From Actinomycetota bacterium (GTDB lineage: Bacteria; Actinomycetota; Thermoleophilia; Gaiellales; Gaiellaceae), in NCBI GenBank assembly GCA_004366385.1, contig ML178780.1, positions 9,449-67,866 on the forward strand: a stretch of DNA of 58,418 bases, read 5' to 3'. This document shows, one piece after another, positions 38,722 through 47,053 of this stretch. A program made the translations under genes and the position numbers. Each line of letters begins with the position of its first letter. The stretch's first letter is position 1. The notes under the pieces are model-generated. The model was not told where the DNA came from and made no database searches. It was given only the letters and a program-made list of their open reading frames with translations.

Positions 38722-39682
38722 CGTTCAGCGACGCCGTGAGCGTGTCGAGCGCGCGCACCACGCGCGCGCCGTCCGCCGCGACTCTCCGCCGATCGCCCTC
38801 GCCGCCCACGAGGCGCAGGAACTCCACGCACTCCAGCTTGAGCGGCTCGTCGTTCGCGATCCGGGGGCTGAAGATGTCACCCGTCCGCGTCTGCCACTCG
38901 CCGTAGCGGTCGGACGGCCGCCACGGCGCCTTCTCGTACACCGTCACCTTCCGCTCGAGCTCCATGTCGTCGAAGACGACCATCTTCTCCGTGCCCACGA
39001 CCGTGATCTTCCGCATCTTGTGCGGGTCGAGCCAGGAGAGGTGCATGTGCGCGATCCTCCCCGACGGGAAGCGCAGGTAGCAGAAGACGACGTCCTCGAC
39101 GCCGCGCGTGAGGAAGTCGCGGCCCTGCGCAACGGCGGTCTCGGGATCCTCGTCGAGCAGGTGGAGGATCACGGAGAGGTCGTGCACCCCCAGTGACCAG
39201 AGCGCGTTCTCGTTCGAGCGGATGATCCCGAGGTTCTGGCGGTTCCCGTAGACGCAGAGCACCTGGCCGAGATCGCCCGCGTCCACCATCTCCTTCACGC
39301 GCCGGATGCCCGGGTGGTAGAGCAGGAGGTGGCCGGGCATGAGGACCAGGTCGCGCTCCTCGGCGAGCGCGCAGAGCTCGTCCATCTCGTGCCCGCGCAT
39401 CGCCGGCGGCTTCTCCACGAGCACGTGCTTGCCGGCCTCGAGGACGCGGCGGGCGAGCTCGAAGTGCGTCGGGACCGGGGTCGCGACGACGATGGCGTCC
39501 AGCGAGTCGTCGGCGAGCAGCTCGTCGAAGCTGGTCGTGAAGCGCGAGCCGGGGTAGCGCTCGGCAATCTCGGCCTTGCCGGGGTCCGCGTCGCAGAGCC
39601 AGGCGAGGTCGGCGAGCTCCGCGAAGTTGCGCGCCAGGTTCGGCCCCCAGTGCCCGAGCCCGGCGACGGCGATGCGCGTCAC
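38714..39682 (-). CDS. Gfo/Idh/MocA oxidoreductase (WbpB/WlbA-like)
   Basis: 322-residue NAD-dependent sugar oxidoreductase. N-terminal Rossmann A-V-A-G-L-G-H-W-G-P-N-L-A-R-N-F, then E-K-P-P-A-M (EKP motif, ~residues 92-97) and C-terminal alpha/beta with W-S-L-G-V-H-D-L-S, where His is the usual catalytic residue. In the WbpB step it oxidises the 3-hydroxyl of UDP-GlcNAcA to the ketone. GTG 39682 overlaps the stop of the dehydrogenase gene. Confidence 0.86.
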   Translation of the reverse strand: MTRIAVAGLGHWGPNLARNFAELADLAWLCDADPGKAEIAERYPGSRFTTSFDELLADDSLDAIVVATPVPTHFELARRVLEAGKHVLVEKPPAMRGHEMDELCALAEERDLVLMPGHLLLYHPGIRRVKEMVDAGDLGQVLCVYGNRQNLGIIRSNENALWSLGVHDLSVILHLLDEDPETAVAQGRDFLTRGVEDVVFCYLRFPSGRIAHMHLSWLDPHKMRKITVVGTEKMVVFDDMELERKVTVYEKAPWRPSDRYGEWQTRTGDIFSPRIANDEPLKLECVEFLRLVGGEGDRRRVAADGARVVRALDTLTASLNGG

Positions 39683-40950
39683 AGCTTCCACACCTTGTCC
39701 GAGGCCCTGCCCTCGTCCCCCGTCGCGTTCCGGAGGTCGACCACGAGCGCCGCGTCCGCGACGAGCCCGTCGTAGTCGATCCCCGAGTGGTTGGTCACGA
39801 CGACGACGCAGTCGTAGGCGGCCGGGGCGAGCTCGACGGAGGCCATCGAGAGGCCGTGCTCGTCGAACGACGGCACGTGGGGGTCGTGGTACTGGACGTC
39901 CGCGCCGGCGTTCTGCAGGAGCGAGATGAGCTTGAGCGCCGGGGACTCGCGGGTGTCGGCGATGTCGGGCTTGTACGCGACTCCGAGGACGAGGATGCGC
40001 GAGCCCTTCAGCGACTTCTGCGAGTGGTGGTTCAGCGCCTGCGAGACGACGGAGCGGCAGAAGTACGGCATCGACTCGTTCACCTTCCCCGCGAGCTCGA
40101 TGAACTCGGTGTAGAAGCCGTACTCGCGCGCCTTCCAGGTGAGGTAGAAGGGGTCGATCGGGATGCAGTGCCCGCCCAGGCCGGGGCCCGGCTTGAAGGA
40201 CATGAACCCGAACGGCTTCGTCGCGGCCGCGTCGACGACCTCCCAGACGTCGATCCCCATCCGGTCGCAGAGCTGCGCGAGCTCGTTTACGAGCGCGATG
40301 TTCACGGAGCGGAAGATGTTCTCGAGCAGCTTCGTGAGCTCCGCCGCCTCCGGCGACGAGACGCGATGCACCGAGTCCATCGCCGACGCGTAGAAGGCCG
40401 CGGCCGCCTCGGTGGACTCGGCGTCGATCCCGCCGACCACCTTGGGGACCGTCTTCGTCGTCCAGTCGGTGCGGCCGGGGTCGACGCGCTCGGGCGAGAA
40501 CGCGAGGTGGAAGTCGCCGCCGGCGCGCAGGCCGCTGCCGGCCTCGAGCACGGGGAGGAGCTGCTCGCGCGTCGTGCCGGGGTACGTGGTCGACTCGAGC
40601 ACGACGAGGTGGCCTCGGTGCAGGCGTTTCGCGATCTCCCCGGCAGCGCGGACGACGATGCCGAGGTCGGGCTCGCGCTGGCGGGAGAGCGGGGTCGGCA
40701 GCGCGATCACGATCGTGCCGACGTCGCGCAGCACGTCGTAGTCGGTGGTCGCCGAGATCAGCCCTGCCTCCACGAGCCGGCCGAGCTCCTCCGAGCTCAC
40801 GTCCTCGACGTAGCTCTCGCCGCGGTTGAGCTGCTCGACGCGCGGCTCGTCGACGTCCACGAGGACGACGGACTTGCCGGCATCGGCGAGAACCTGCGCG
40901 AGCGGCACGCCGACGTAGCCGGCGCCGACGATGGCGACGTCGCGCTTCAT
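39679..40950 (-). CDS. UDP-sugar 6-dehydrogenase (WbpA/UDP-GlcNAc type)
   Basis: 423-residue nucleotide-sugar dehydrogenase of the UDP-Glc/ManNAc/GlcNAc family. It has the A-I-V-G-A-G-Y-V-G-V-P-L-A start, the P-T-P-L loop, F-S-P-E-R-V-D-P-G, K-L-L-E-N, catalytic Cys in G-G-H-C-I-P-I-D-P, and D-T-R-E-S-P near the end. The F-S-P-E-R-x-D-P-G form is common to UDP-ManNAc/GlcNAc dehydrogenases (WecC/WbpA). ATG overlaps the epimerase stop. Confidence 0.9.
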   Translation of the reverse strand: MKRDVAIVGAGYVGVPLAQVLADAGKSVVLVDVDEPRVEQLNRGESYVEDVSSEELGRLVEAGLISATTDYDVLRDVGTIVIALPTPLSRQREPDLGIVVRAAGEIAKRLHRGHLVVLESTTYPGTTREQLLPVLEAGSGLRAGGDFHLAFSPERVDPGRTDWTTKTVPKVVGGIDAESTEAAAAFYASAMDSVHRVSSPEAAELTKLLENIFRSVNIALVNELAQLCDRMGIDVWEVVDAAATKPFGFMSFKPGPGLGGHCIPIDPFYLTWKAREYGFYTEFIELAGKVNESMPYFCRSVVSQALNHHSQKSLKGSRILVLGVAYKPDIADTRESPALKLISLLQNAGADVQYHDPHVPSFDEHGLSMASVELAPAAYDCVVVVTNHSGIDYDGLVADAALVVDLRNATGDEGRASDKVWKL

Positions 40951-41990
40951 CGGCCGGGGATCGTAGCGAGGAGGACGCCTGCGATCCGGCCGGATGCGCG
41001 TCCGTCCCCGTACAGCCGCGGGCAGAGCTCCGGCATCGTCGCCGCGCGCACCGCCTCCACGATCGCGTCCGGGTCGTCGTCCACGAGCACGTTCGCCCCT
41101 ACCTCGACCGTCTCCACCCACTCCGTCGAGGGCCGCATCGTCACGCACGGCACGCCGTACCAGTACGCCTCCTTCTGGAGCCCCCCGGAGTCCGTGGCGA
41201 TCACCCGTGCCTGCGACGCGAGCGACGCGAACTCGAGGTAGGAGAGCGGCTCGGTCAGGCGGACGTGCTCGGCGAGCTCCAGCCCTTCGGCCTCGATCTG
41301 CGCTCTCGTCCGCGGGTGTGCCGGGAAGACCACACGCTCCTCCAGCCGGTTCAGCGCCTCGACGATCCGCCCGAGGCGGGGCTGGAACACGTTCGCCTGC
41401 CGGTGGACGGTCGCGACGACGTACGTCCGCGGCTCGAACGGGACCGGGAAGCGCTGCCGCGCGATCGGCGCGAACCGCATGCTCGCCTCCGCCATCAGGT
41501 CGCCGACGACGTGCGCCTGGCCGAGGACGCCCTCCTCGAGCAGCGTCTCCTTCGCGCGCTCGCTCGGGCAGAAGAGGAGCCATGCGATCTTGTCGACCTC
41601 GATCCGCGCGTGCTCCTCCGGCATCGAGAGGTCACCGCTCCGAAGCCCCGCCTCGACGTGCGCGAGCGGGATGTGCGCGTTCGCGGCTGCGCGCGCGCCG
41701 GCGAGGGTCGAGGCGGTGTCGCCGTAGACGAGGACGAGGTCGGGCTCCTCCGCGCGGACAACCTTCTCGATCGCAGGCGTCATCACGTCCACGTCGGCGG
41801 TGTGCAGGTCGAGGCGGTGCTTCGGCTCGGGAAGGCCGAGCTCCTCGATGAAGACCTCGCTGAGCTCGCGGTCGTAGTGCTGCCCCGTGTGCACGACGAC
41901 CTCCTCGATCCCGGTGATGAGGAAGCCGACTGAGAGCGGAGCGCTCTTGACGAACTGCGGGCGGTTCCCGACCACGGTGAGGACCTTCAT
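40947..41990 (-). CDS. wecB: UDP-N-acetylglucosamine 2-epimerase family (WecB/WbpI-like)
   Basis: 347-residue non-hydrolysing 2-epimerase with V-V-G-N-R-P-Q-F-V-K, H-T-G-Q-H-Y-D, V-Y-G-D-T-A-S-T-L, H-V-E-A-G-L-R-S-G, P-E-E-H-A-R, T-V-H-R-Q-A-N and T-D-S-G-G-L-Q-K-E motifs, all conserved. Given the acetyltransferase and oxidoreductase next door, a WbpI-like role (UDP-GlcNAc(3NAc)A to the manno form) is as likely as simple WecB. The ATG overlaps the SDR stop. Confidence 0.88.
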   Translation of the reverse strand: MKVLTVVGNRPQFVKSAPLSVGFLITGIEEVVVHTGQHYDRELSEVFIEELGLPEPKHRLDLHTADVDVMTPAIEKVVRAEEPDLVLVYGDTASTLAGARAAANAHIPLAHVEAGLRSGDLSMPEEHARIEVDKIAWLLFCPSERAKETLLEEGVLGQAHVVGDLMAEASMRFAPIARQRFPVPFEPRTYVVATVHRQANVFQPRLGRIVEALNRLEERVVFPAHPRTRAQIEAEGLELAEHVRLTEPLSYLEFASLASQARVIATDSGGLQKEAYWYGVPCVTMRPSTEWVETVEVGANVLVDDDPDAIVEAVRAATMPELCPRLYGDGRASGRIAGVLLATIPGR

Positions 41991-42706
41991 CGCATCACCA
42001 CGCCGCCGTTGACGTCGAGCGTGGCGCCCGTGACGTAGCCGGCGTCGTCGGAGACCAGGAAGGCGACGAGCGCGGCGACCTCCTCGGGACGGCCGAGACG
42101 GCCGATCGGGATCTCCGCGAGCGTCTCCTCGCGGCGGTCGCGGAGAACCTCGCGCGCGAGTGATCCGTCGATCGCAGCCGGTGCGACTGCGTTCACGGTG
42201 ACGCCGTACGGCGCGAGCTTGGTGGCCGCGCGCCGCGTGACGGCGACGACGCCGGCCTTCGACGCCGCGTAGTGCGGGCCCGAGATGCCGCTTGCCGTGA
42301 AGGCCGCGTCGCTCGCGAGGTTGACGATCCGGCCGGCGCCTCGCTCGCGCAGCGCAGCGCCGACGACGCGACAGCCGAGGTACGTGCCGCGCAGGTTCGT
42401 CGCGAGCACGTCGTCCCACTCCTCGACGTCCACCTCCCAGAACGAGCGGAGCTCGGTGCGGGCGGCGTTGTTCACGAGCGCGTACAGGTCGTCGCCGGTC
42501 GCGGCGAGCAACCGTTCCCAGGACACGAGCTCGCGGACGTCGTGCTCGACGACTGCCGCGCTCTCGCCGAGCTCAGCGGCGACGCGCTCGGCTCCCTCGA
42601 GGTCCATGTCGGCCAGCGCGACGCGGTACCCGTCGGCGTGGAGCCGCCGCGCGATCGCCTCGCCGATCCCGCGCGCTGCCCCCGTGACGATCGCGAGGCG
42701 CGTCAC
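41987..42706 (-). CDS. Short-chain dehydrogenase/reductase
   Basis: 239-residue classical SDR: T-G-A-A-R-G-I-G cofactor loop, N-N-A, catalytic Ser in N-L-A-S-D-A-A-F, Tyr-x3-Lys in H-Y-A-A-S-K-A-G, and the C-terminal V-T-G-A-T-L-D-V-N-G-G motif. An acidic residue after beta2 (D-M-D) suggests NAD rather than NADP. The substrate is not known; it sits between the MOSC gene and the UDP-sugar genes, overlapping both by four bases. Confidence 0.88.
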   Translation of the reverse strand: MTRLAIVTGAARGIGEAIARRLHADGYRVALADMDLEGAERVAAELGESAAVVEHDVRELVSWERLLAATGDDLYALVNNAARTELRSFWEVDVEEWDDVLATNLRGTYLGCRVVGAALRERGAGRIVNLASDAAFTASGISGPHYAASKAGVVAVTRRAATKLAPYGVTVNAVAPAAIDGSLAREVLRDRREETLAEIPIGRLGRPEEVAALVAFLVSDDAGYVTGATLDVNGGVVMR

Positions 42707-43458
42707 TCGACCTCGACGGCGTCGCCGACGGCCACCCGTCCCGGCTCGACGACCTCGCACCACACGCCGAAGGGCCGCGGCTCCACGGTCGGGACGTCCT
42801 TGCGGTACGCGCCGATCGCGCCCAGCGTGTCGAGGTCGCGCTCTCCGGTGTCCGGGTCACGCGTCGTCACCGAGCAGCGCCCGACCTTCTCGTGGACGAG
42901 GACGACTGCCTCGCCCACACGGACGCGGGAGCCGACCCAGCCGTCCTCGACGTGCGGCTCGGTTGCGTCGATGCCGACCGTCATGCGGAAGCGGCGCCCG
43001 TCCACTGGCCCCTCCGCCCCCGCCGCCGCGCGCAGCGCTTCGAGCGACCCCACGGAAACGAGCGATGCGCCGGCGGCCGGCCCGCGGTCGTAGCCGTCGC
43101 CCTCGCGCTCCGTCCGCGCGACGCGCACGGGCTTCCCCGCGAGCTCGGACAGCGCAACGGCCCACGGCCCCTCGACGACGCGGCCCGCGACGGGCCGTCC
43201 GTAGAAGCTCGTCACGACCCGCTCGCCGAGCTCGTCCACGACGCCGGCGACGGCCGTGCCATCCGGGAACCGCAGCGTCAGGCGTCCGTCCTCGAGTGCG
43301 GCCCGGACGGAGAGCAGCGGCGGGACCCGCTTCGCGTTGACGAGCGCGCCCGCGTCGTCGACCAGGTAGAAGCGGCGGTCGCCGCGCGCGCCGGTTCGCT
43401 CGAGCTCGATGATGTCGACGAGCGTGAGCCGCAGCGACTTGACCGGCGCGACGGACAA
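42703..43458 (-). CDS. MOSC-domain protein
   Basis: 251-residue MOSC protein with MOSC-N beta-barrel (A-P-V-K-S-L-R-L) and the C-terminal MOSC domain with the conserved Cys in V-G-R-C-S-V-T-T-R-D-P-D-T-G. These domains bind molybdenum cofactor or sulfur-carrier substrates (mARC, YiiM, MoCo sulfurase). The annotated TTG at 43458 leaves the first strand incomplete; translation from the frame reads R-V-A-W-L-S-V-A-P-V-K-S just upstream, typical of this family, but has no standard start codon. The actual start is unresolved, perhaps ATC. It joins Mo-cofactor-related XdhC genes upstream. Confidence 0.82.
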   Translation of the reverse strand: MSVAPVKSLRLTLVDIIELERTGARGDRRFYLVDDAGALVNAKRVPPLLSVRAALEDGRLTLRFPDGTAVAGVVDELGERVVTSFYGRPVAGRVVEGPWAVALSELAGKPVRVARTEREGDGYDRGPAAGASLVSVGSLEALRAAAGAEGPVDGRRFRMTVGIDATEPHVEDGWVGSRVRVGEAVVLVHEKVGRCSVTTRDPDTGERDLDTLGAIGAYRKDVPTVEPRPFGVWCEVVEPGRVAVGDAVEVE

Positions 43459-43477
43459 CCAGGCGACGCGATGGATG

Positions 43478-44227
43478 TCAGTCGACCTCGGCGTGGATGC
43501 GCTGCTTCGCGTGCTTCAGGAAGCCGCCTTCGCGGTGCGCGCGCACCGCGAGGATCTCGGCGAGGATCGAGAGCGCGGTCTCCTCCTGCGTGTCCGCGCC
43601 GATGTCGAGCCCGCACGGGCCCATGATGCGGTCGAGCTTCTCCTCGTCGACGCCGGCCTCCAGCAGCCGCTCGCGGCGCCCCTCCTGGTTTCGCCGCGAG
43701 CCGAGCGCCCCGATGTAGAAGGCCTCCGTCTCGAGCGCGCCGATCAGCGCCGGCTCGTCGAACTTGTCGTCGTGGGTGAGGACGACGATCGCGGTCTGGT
43801 GATCCGGCTGCACGCGAGCGAGCGCCTCCTGCGGCCACTCCACGATCAGCTCGTCCGCCGACGGAATGCGCTCGCGCGTCGCGAACTTCGCGCGTGCGTC
43901 GGCGACGATCGCCGTCCAGCCGAGGAGCTTCACGCCACGGCAGAGCGCCTCCGCGGTGTCCACGGCGCCGTAGACGAAGACGCGAGGCGGAGGGCCGTAC
44001 CACTCCGCGAAGACCTTCGTCCCGTCCTCGAGTGAGAGCAGCCGGTTGCGCCCGTCGCGGATCAGCTCGTCGAACTGCGCCACCGCCTCGTCCAGGCCGT
44101 CGCCGACGCGCTCGCCCGACTCGAGGACGAGGACGTTCGTGCCCACGCCGTCTCCCTCGACGCAGGTGAAGAGGACGCCGCGCTCCTCGGACTCCTGGAG
44201 CCGCGCCAGTCGCTCGATCAAGCTCAC
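43478..44227 (-). CDS. XdhC/CoxF-type protein, Rossmann half
   Basis: 249-residue protein with an N-terminal XdhC-like segment and the C-terminal XdhC Rossmann domain: P-P-P-R-V-F-V-Y-G-A-V-D-T-A, D-A-R, V-V-L-T-H-D-D-K-F-D, Y-I-G-A-L-G-S-R-R and G-P-C-G-L-D-I-G-A. XdhC proteins hold or sulfurate molybdenum cofactor for xanthine dehydrogenase/CO dehydrogenase-type enzymes. GTG 44227 overlaps the stop of the next (N-terminal) XdhC gene. Confidence 0.87.
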   Translation of the reverse strand: MSLIERLARLQESEERGVLFTCVEGDGVGTNVLVLESGERVGDGLDEAVAQFDELIRDGRNRLLSLEDGTKVFAEWYGPPPRVFVYGAVDTAEALCRGVKLLGWTAIVADARAKFATRERIPSADELIVEWPQEALARVQPDHQTAIVVLTHDDKFDEPALIGALETEAFYIGALGSRRNQEGRRERLLEAGVDEEKLDRIMGPCGLDIGADTQEETALSILAEILAVRAHREGGFLKHAKQRIHAEVD

Positions 44228-44535
44228 TCCAGCGCCTCCACGAACACGTCGATCTCGCCGCCGCAGGGGAGCCCGACGCTCCAGGCGAGGTCGTCCTCGA
44301 TCCCGTACGTGAGGAGTTTCGGCGCGCCGGTCTCGAAGACCTCCTGCGCGTTCTCGAAGACGTCGCTCTCGACGCAGCCGCCGGAGACCGAGCCGCACAT
44401 CTTCCCGGACTCCGCGATCGCCAGGCTCGCGCCGATCGGCCGCGGCGCTGAGCGGCGGGTGGCGACGACGGTGGCGACGACGACCTTCTCGCCGTCCTTC
44501 CTCCACTGCTCGACCTCGGGCAGGATCTCCTTCAC
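44224..44535 (-). CDS. XdhC/CoxI-type protein, N-terminal domain only
   Basis: 103-residue stand-alone XdhC_CoxI domain: V-A-T-V-V-A-T-R-R-S-A-P-R-P-I-G-A-S-L-A and G-S-V-S-G-G-C-V-E-S-D-V (the signature with conserved Cys), ending L-P-C-G-G-E-I-D-V-F-V. In XdhC this domain is fused to the Rossmann part, which here is the following gene; the pair together make one XdhC equivalent. GTG overlaps the CoxE stop. Confidence 0.88.
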   Translation of the reverse strand: MKEILPEVEQWRKDGEKVVVATVVATRRSAPRPIGASLAIAESGKMCGSVSGGCVESDVFENAQEVFETGAPKLLTYGIEDDLAWSVGLPCGGEIDVFVEALE

Positions 44536-45653
44536 GCGGCGTGCCTCCTTTCGATGCCGGCGAGGACGGTCGCCAGCTCCTCGAGACTGCTGAGATTATG
44601 GCCGGGCAGGAACCGGTCGACGAAGGGGAGCGCGGCGCGCATCCCGCCCGCGAGCGGCTCGTACTCGGGATTCCCCTTCAGCGGGTTGACCCATACCACG
44701 GCGTACGCCGCGCGCGCGAGCCTCGCCATCTCGCGTCCGACGAGGCCGGGGTCGTCGCGCTCCCAGCCGTCCGAGACGATGACGACGACTGCGCCACGCG
44801 TGAGCGCACGCCGTCCGTAGACGGCGTTGAAGTCGGCGAGCGAGGCGCCGATGCGTGTCCCGCTGCCCCAGTCCACCGCGGTCGCCGTCGCGCGCTCGAG
44901 CGCGGCTTCCGGGTCGCGCGTCGCCAGCTCGGGCGTGAGCCGTGTCAGCCGCGTGCCGAACGCGAACGCCTCCACACCGTGGCCGGTGCCCACCAGCGCG
45001 TGCAGGAAGATGAGGAGCGCCCGCGCGTACGCGTCCATCGAGCCCGAGACGTCGCAGAGGACGACGAGCTTGCGCGGCACCTCCTTGCGTCTCTTCCACG
45101 GCTGCTCGGCCGGGTCGCCGCCGGAGCGGAGCGAGCGGCGGAGCATGCGGCGGAGGTCGAGAACGTCGCCCCGCGGGTCGGGCTGGCGCCGACGGGAGCG
45201 GCGGAGCGGCCGCGCGCGTGCGATCGCCTCCATCAGCCTGCGCGCGCGCTCGAACTCCTCGGGTGTCATCTCGGCGAGATCCTTTCTGCGCAGGAGCTCC
45301 TGCTCGGACGCGCCGAGCTCGCTCGTCCCCTCCGCCTCGGCGCCTTCGCCGGCCGTCTCGCGGGCCGCGCGCGCGATTCGCGTCTCGGGGCGCTGGTCGC
45401 TCCGCCGCACGAGCGGGAGCACCGGCCCGCGCAGGAACCACGCGTCGAACGCGCGGTCGAAGAGCTCGAGCTCGTCGTGCCTCGAGACGAGCGTCTGCCG
45501 GAGCGCGAAGTAGACGTCGTCCTGCCGCGTCACGTCGACGGCGTCGAGCCCGCGCAGCGCGTCGGCGACGCGCCCCGGCCCGACCTCGATCCCGACCTCG
45601 CGCAGCACGCGGCCGAACGTGACCACGTGGCGCAGGATCGCCGTACCGGGCAT
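44532..45653 (-). CDS. coxE: CoxE-like VWA-domain maturation protein
   Basis: 373-residue protein with the C-terminal von Willebrand A domain containing the MIDAS motif D-V-S-G-S-M and V-S-D-G-W-E. The N-terminal helical part and R-R-x-R-R-R region are typical of CoxE. CoxE acts with the AAA+ CoxD to assemble the [CuSMoO2] active site of CO dehydrogenase in Oligotropha (known in that organism), and CoxE relatives occur with other molybdenum hydroxylases. The ATG and the coxD stop share one base (TGATG). Confidence 0.9.
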   Translation of the reverse strand: MPGTAILRHVVTFGRVLREVGIEVGPGRVADALRGLDAVDVTRQDDVYFALRQTLVSRHDELELFDRAFDAWFLRGPVLPLVRRSDQRPETRIARAARETAGEGAEAEGTSELGASEQELLRRKDLAEMTPEEFERARRLMEAIARARPLRRSRRRQPDPRGDVLDLRRMLRRSLRSGGDPAEQPWKRRKEVPRKLVVLCDVSGSMDAYARALLIFLHALVGTGHGVEAFAFGTRLTRLTPELATRDPEAALERATATAVDWGSGTRIGASLADFNAVYGRRALTRGAVVVIVSDGWERDDPGLVGREMARLARAAYAVVWVNPLKGNPEYEPLAGGMRAALPFVDRFLPGHNLSSLEELATVLAGIERRHAA

Positions 45654-46534
45654 CAGCTCCGGGCCGCCGCCCTAGCCTCCTCGACGAGGCCGGCGAGCGT
45701 CTCGTCCCGAACCGTCTCGATGTCCTCGCGGTACTTGAGCACGGAGCCGAGCGTCTGCTCCACGACCTCGGCGTCGATCTCCTCGCGCCCGAGCGCCGCC
45801 AGCGCCTGCGCCCAGTCGATCGTCTCGGCGACGCCCGGCGGCTTCGCGAGGTCGAGCCCGCGCAGCCCGCGGACGAATGCGGCCGCCTCGGCCGCGAGCC
45901 GCTCGGGGATCCCGGGCACGCGCAGGCGCACGATCTCGACTTCCCGCTCGATCGTCGGGTGCCCGATCCAGTGGAAGAGCGCGCGGCGCTTGAGCGCGTC
46001 GTGCAGCTCGCGGGTGCGGTTCGAGGTGAGGACGACCGCGGGCTTCCGCCGCGCTCGGATCGTCCCCAGCTCCGGGATCGTGATCTGGAAGTCCGAGAGC
46101 ACCTCCAGCAGGAACGCCTCGAACTCCTCGTCCGCGCGGTCCACCTCGTCGATGAGCAGGACGACCTGCTCGTCGGTGTCGATCGCCTCCAGCAGCGGCC
46201 GGCGGATGAGGAACTCGGGCCCGAACAGCTCCTCCTCGGAGACCGTGCCCTCCTGCGCCGCCCGGATGTGGAGCAGCTGGCGTGGGTAGTTCCACTCGTA
46301 GACCGCGTGCGAGACGTCGAGCCCTTCGTAGCACTGGAGCCTGATCAAGCGCGCGTCGAGCGCCGTTGCGAGCGCCTTCGCGGCCTCGGTCTTGCCGACA
46401 CCCGCCTCGCCCTCGAGCAGCACGGGCTTCTCGAGCGCGAGCGAGAGGAAGAGCGCGGTCGCGAGCCCGCGATCCGGCAGGTAGTCGGCCGCGCGGAGGG
46501 CGGTCTCGAGCTCGTCGATCGTGCGGAAGCTCAC
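45653..46534 (-). CDS. coxD: CoxD/MoxR-type AAA+ ATPase
   Basis: 293-residue MoxR-family ATPase: Walker A G-E-A-G-V-G-K-T (~41-48), Walker B L-L-I-D-E-V-D-R-A-D, sensor 1 L-T-S-N-R-T-R-E and the K-R-R-A-L-F-H-W arginine-rich segment. Head of a ten-gene minus-strand series. The GTG start is preceded by TACGCT seven bases upstream. No coxM, coxS or coxL genes lie in the window. Confidence 0.9.
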   Translation of the reverse strand: MSFRTIDELETALRAADYLPDRGLATALFLSLALEKPVLLEGEAGVGKTEAAKALATALDARLIRLQCYEGLDVSHAVYEWNYPRQLLHIRAAQEGTVSEEELFGPEFLIRRPLLEAIDTDEQVVLLIDEVDRADEEFEAFLLEVLSDFQITIPELGTIRARRKPAVVLTSNRTRELHDALKRRALFHWIGHPTIEREVEIVRLRVPGIPERLAAEAAAFVRGLRGLDLAKPPGVAETIDWAQALAALGREEIDAEVVEQTLGSVLKYREDIETVRDETLAGLVEEARAAARS

Positions 46535-46541
46535 GCGCGAG

Positions 46542-46547
46542 AGCGTA
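46542..46547 (-). promoter_or_regulatory. Putative -10 box of the coxD-headed series
   Basis: TACGCT on the minus strand ends seven bases before GTG 46534; no ribosome-binding site is present. Confidence 0.45.
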
Positions 46548-46586
46548 GACGAGGAGCGCGCCCTCGCCGCCCGCCGCGTCGCACGG

Positions 46587-47021
46587 CTACCCGGCGGCGG
46601 TGATGTAGTTCGTGAGGTAGCGGATCTCGAAGCTCTGCTGCCGCGACGTGTACTTGACCAGGTCGCCGATCGAGACGAGCCCGACGACGTCGTCGCCGGC
46701 GGCGACCGGGAGGTGCCGGATGCGGCGGTCGGTCATCACCGCCATGCACTCCTCGATCGTCGTCTCCGGATCGACCACCACGAGCGGCGACGACATGATC
46801 TCGCCGACCCGCGTCTCCTCGGCCGTCCGGCCCTCGAGCGTCACGCGGCGTAGGTAATCGCGCTCCGTGACGATGCCCGCGATCTCGCCGCCCTCGGTCA
46901 CGAGCAGTGACCCGACGTTCTCGTCCACCATCAGCTGCACTGCCTCGAGGACGGTGGCGTCCGCGTCGATCCGCAGGACGTCGCGTCCCTTCTCTTCGAG
47001 GATGTCGACCACTCGGTTCAC
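46587..47021 (-). CDS. Two-CBS-domain protein
   Basis: 144 residues with a CBS pair: D-A-T-V-L-E-A-V-Q-L-M-V-D-E-N-V-G-S-L-L-V in the first repeat and P-E-T-T-I-E-E-C-M-A-V-M-T-D-R-R-I-R-H-L-P-V in the second; each closes with G-I/L-V-x-x-x-D-L/Y. Stand-alone CBS proteins bind adenine nucleotides and act as sensors. GTG 47021 is preferred because GGGAGGTGGAG lies properly upstream; an in-frame GTG at 47030 falls within this ribosome-binding site. Confidence 0.86.
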   Translation of the reverse strand: MNRVVDILEEKGRDVLRIDADATVLEAVQLMVDENVGSLLVTEGGEIAGIVTERDYLRRVTLEGRTAEETRVGEIMSSPLVVVDPETTIEECMAVMTDRRIRHLPVAAGDDVVGLVSIGDLVKYTSRQQSFEIRYLTNYITAAG

Positions 47022-47053
47022 GATCTCCACCTCCCTACCCGTTCACGTCACAT

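Noticed and set aside
43459-43477. A missed small gene or regulatory site between XdhC and MOSC genes
   Set aside because: The 19 bases are better explained as the missing N-terminal codons of the MOSC gene (frame reads into R-V-A-W), with an unresolved start codon.
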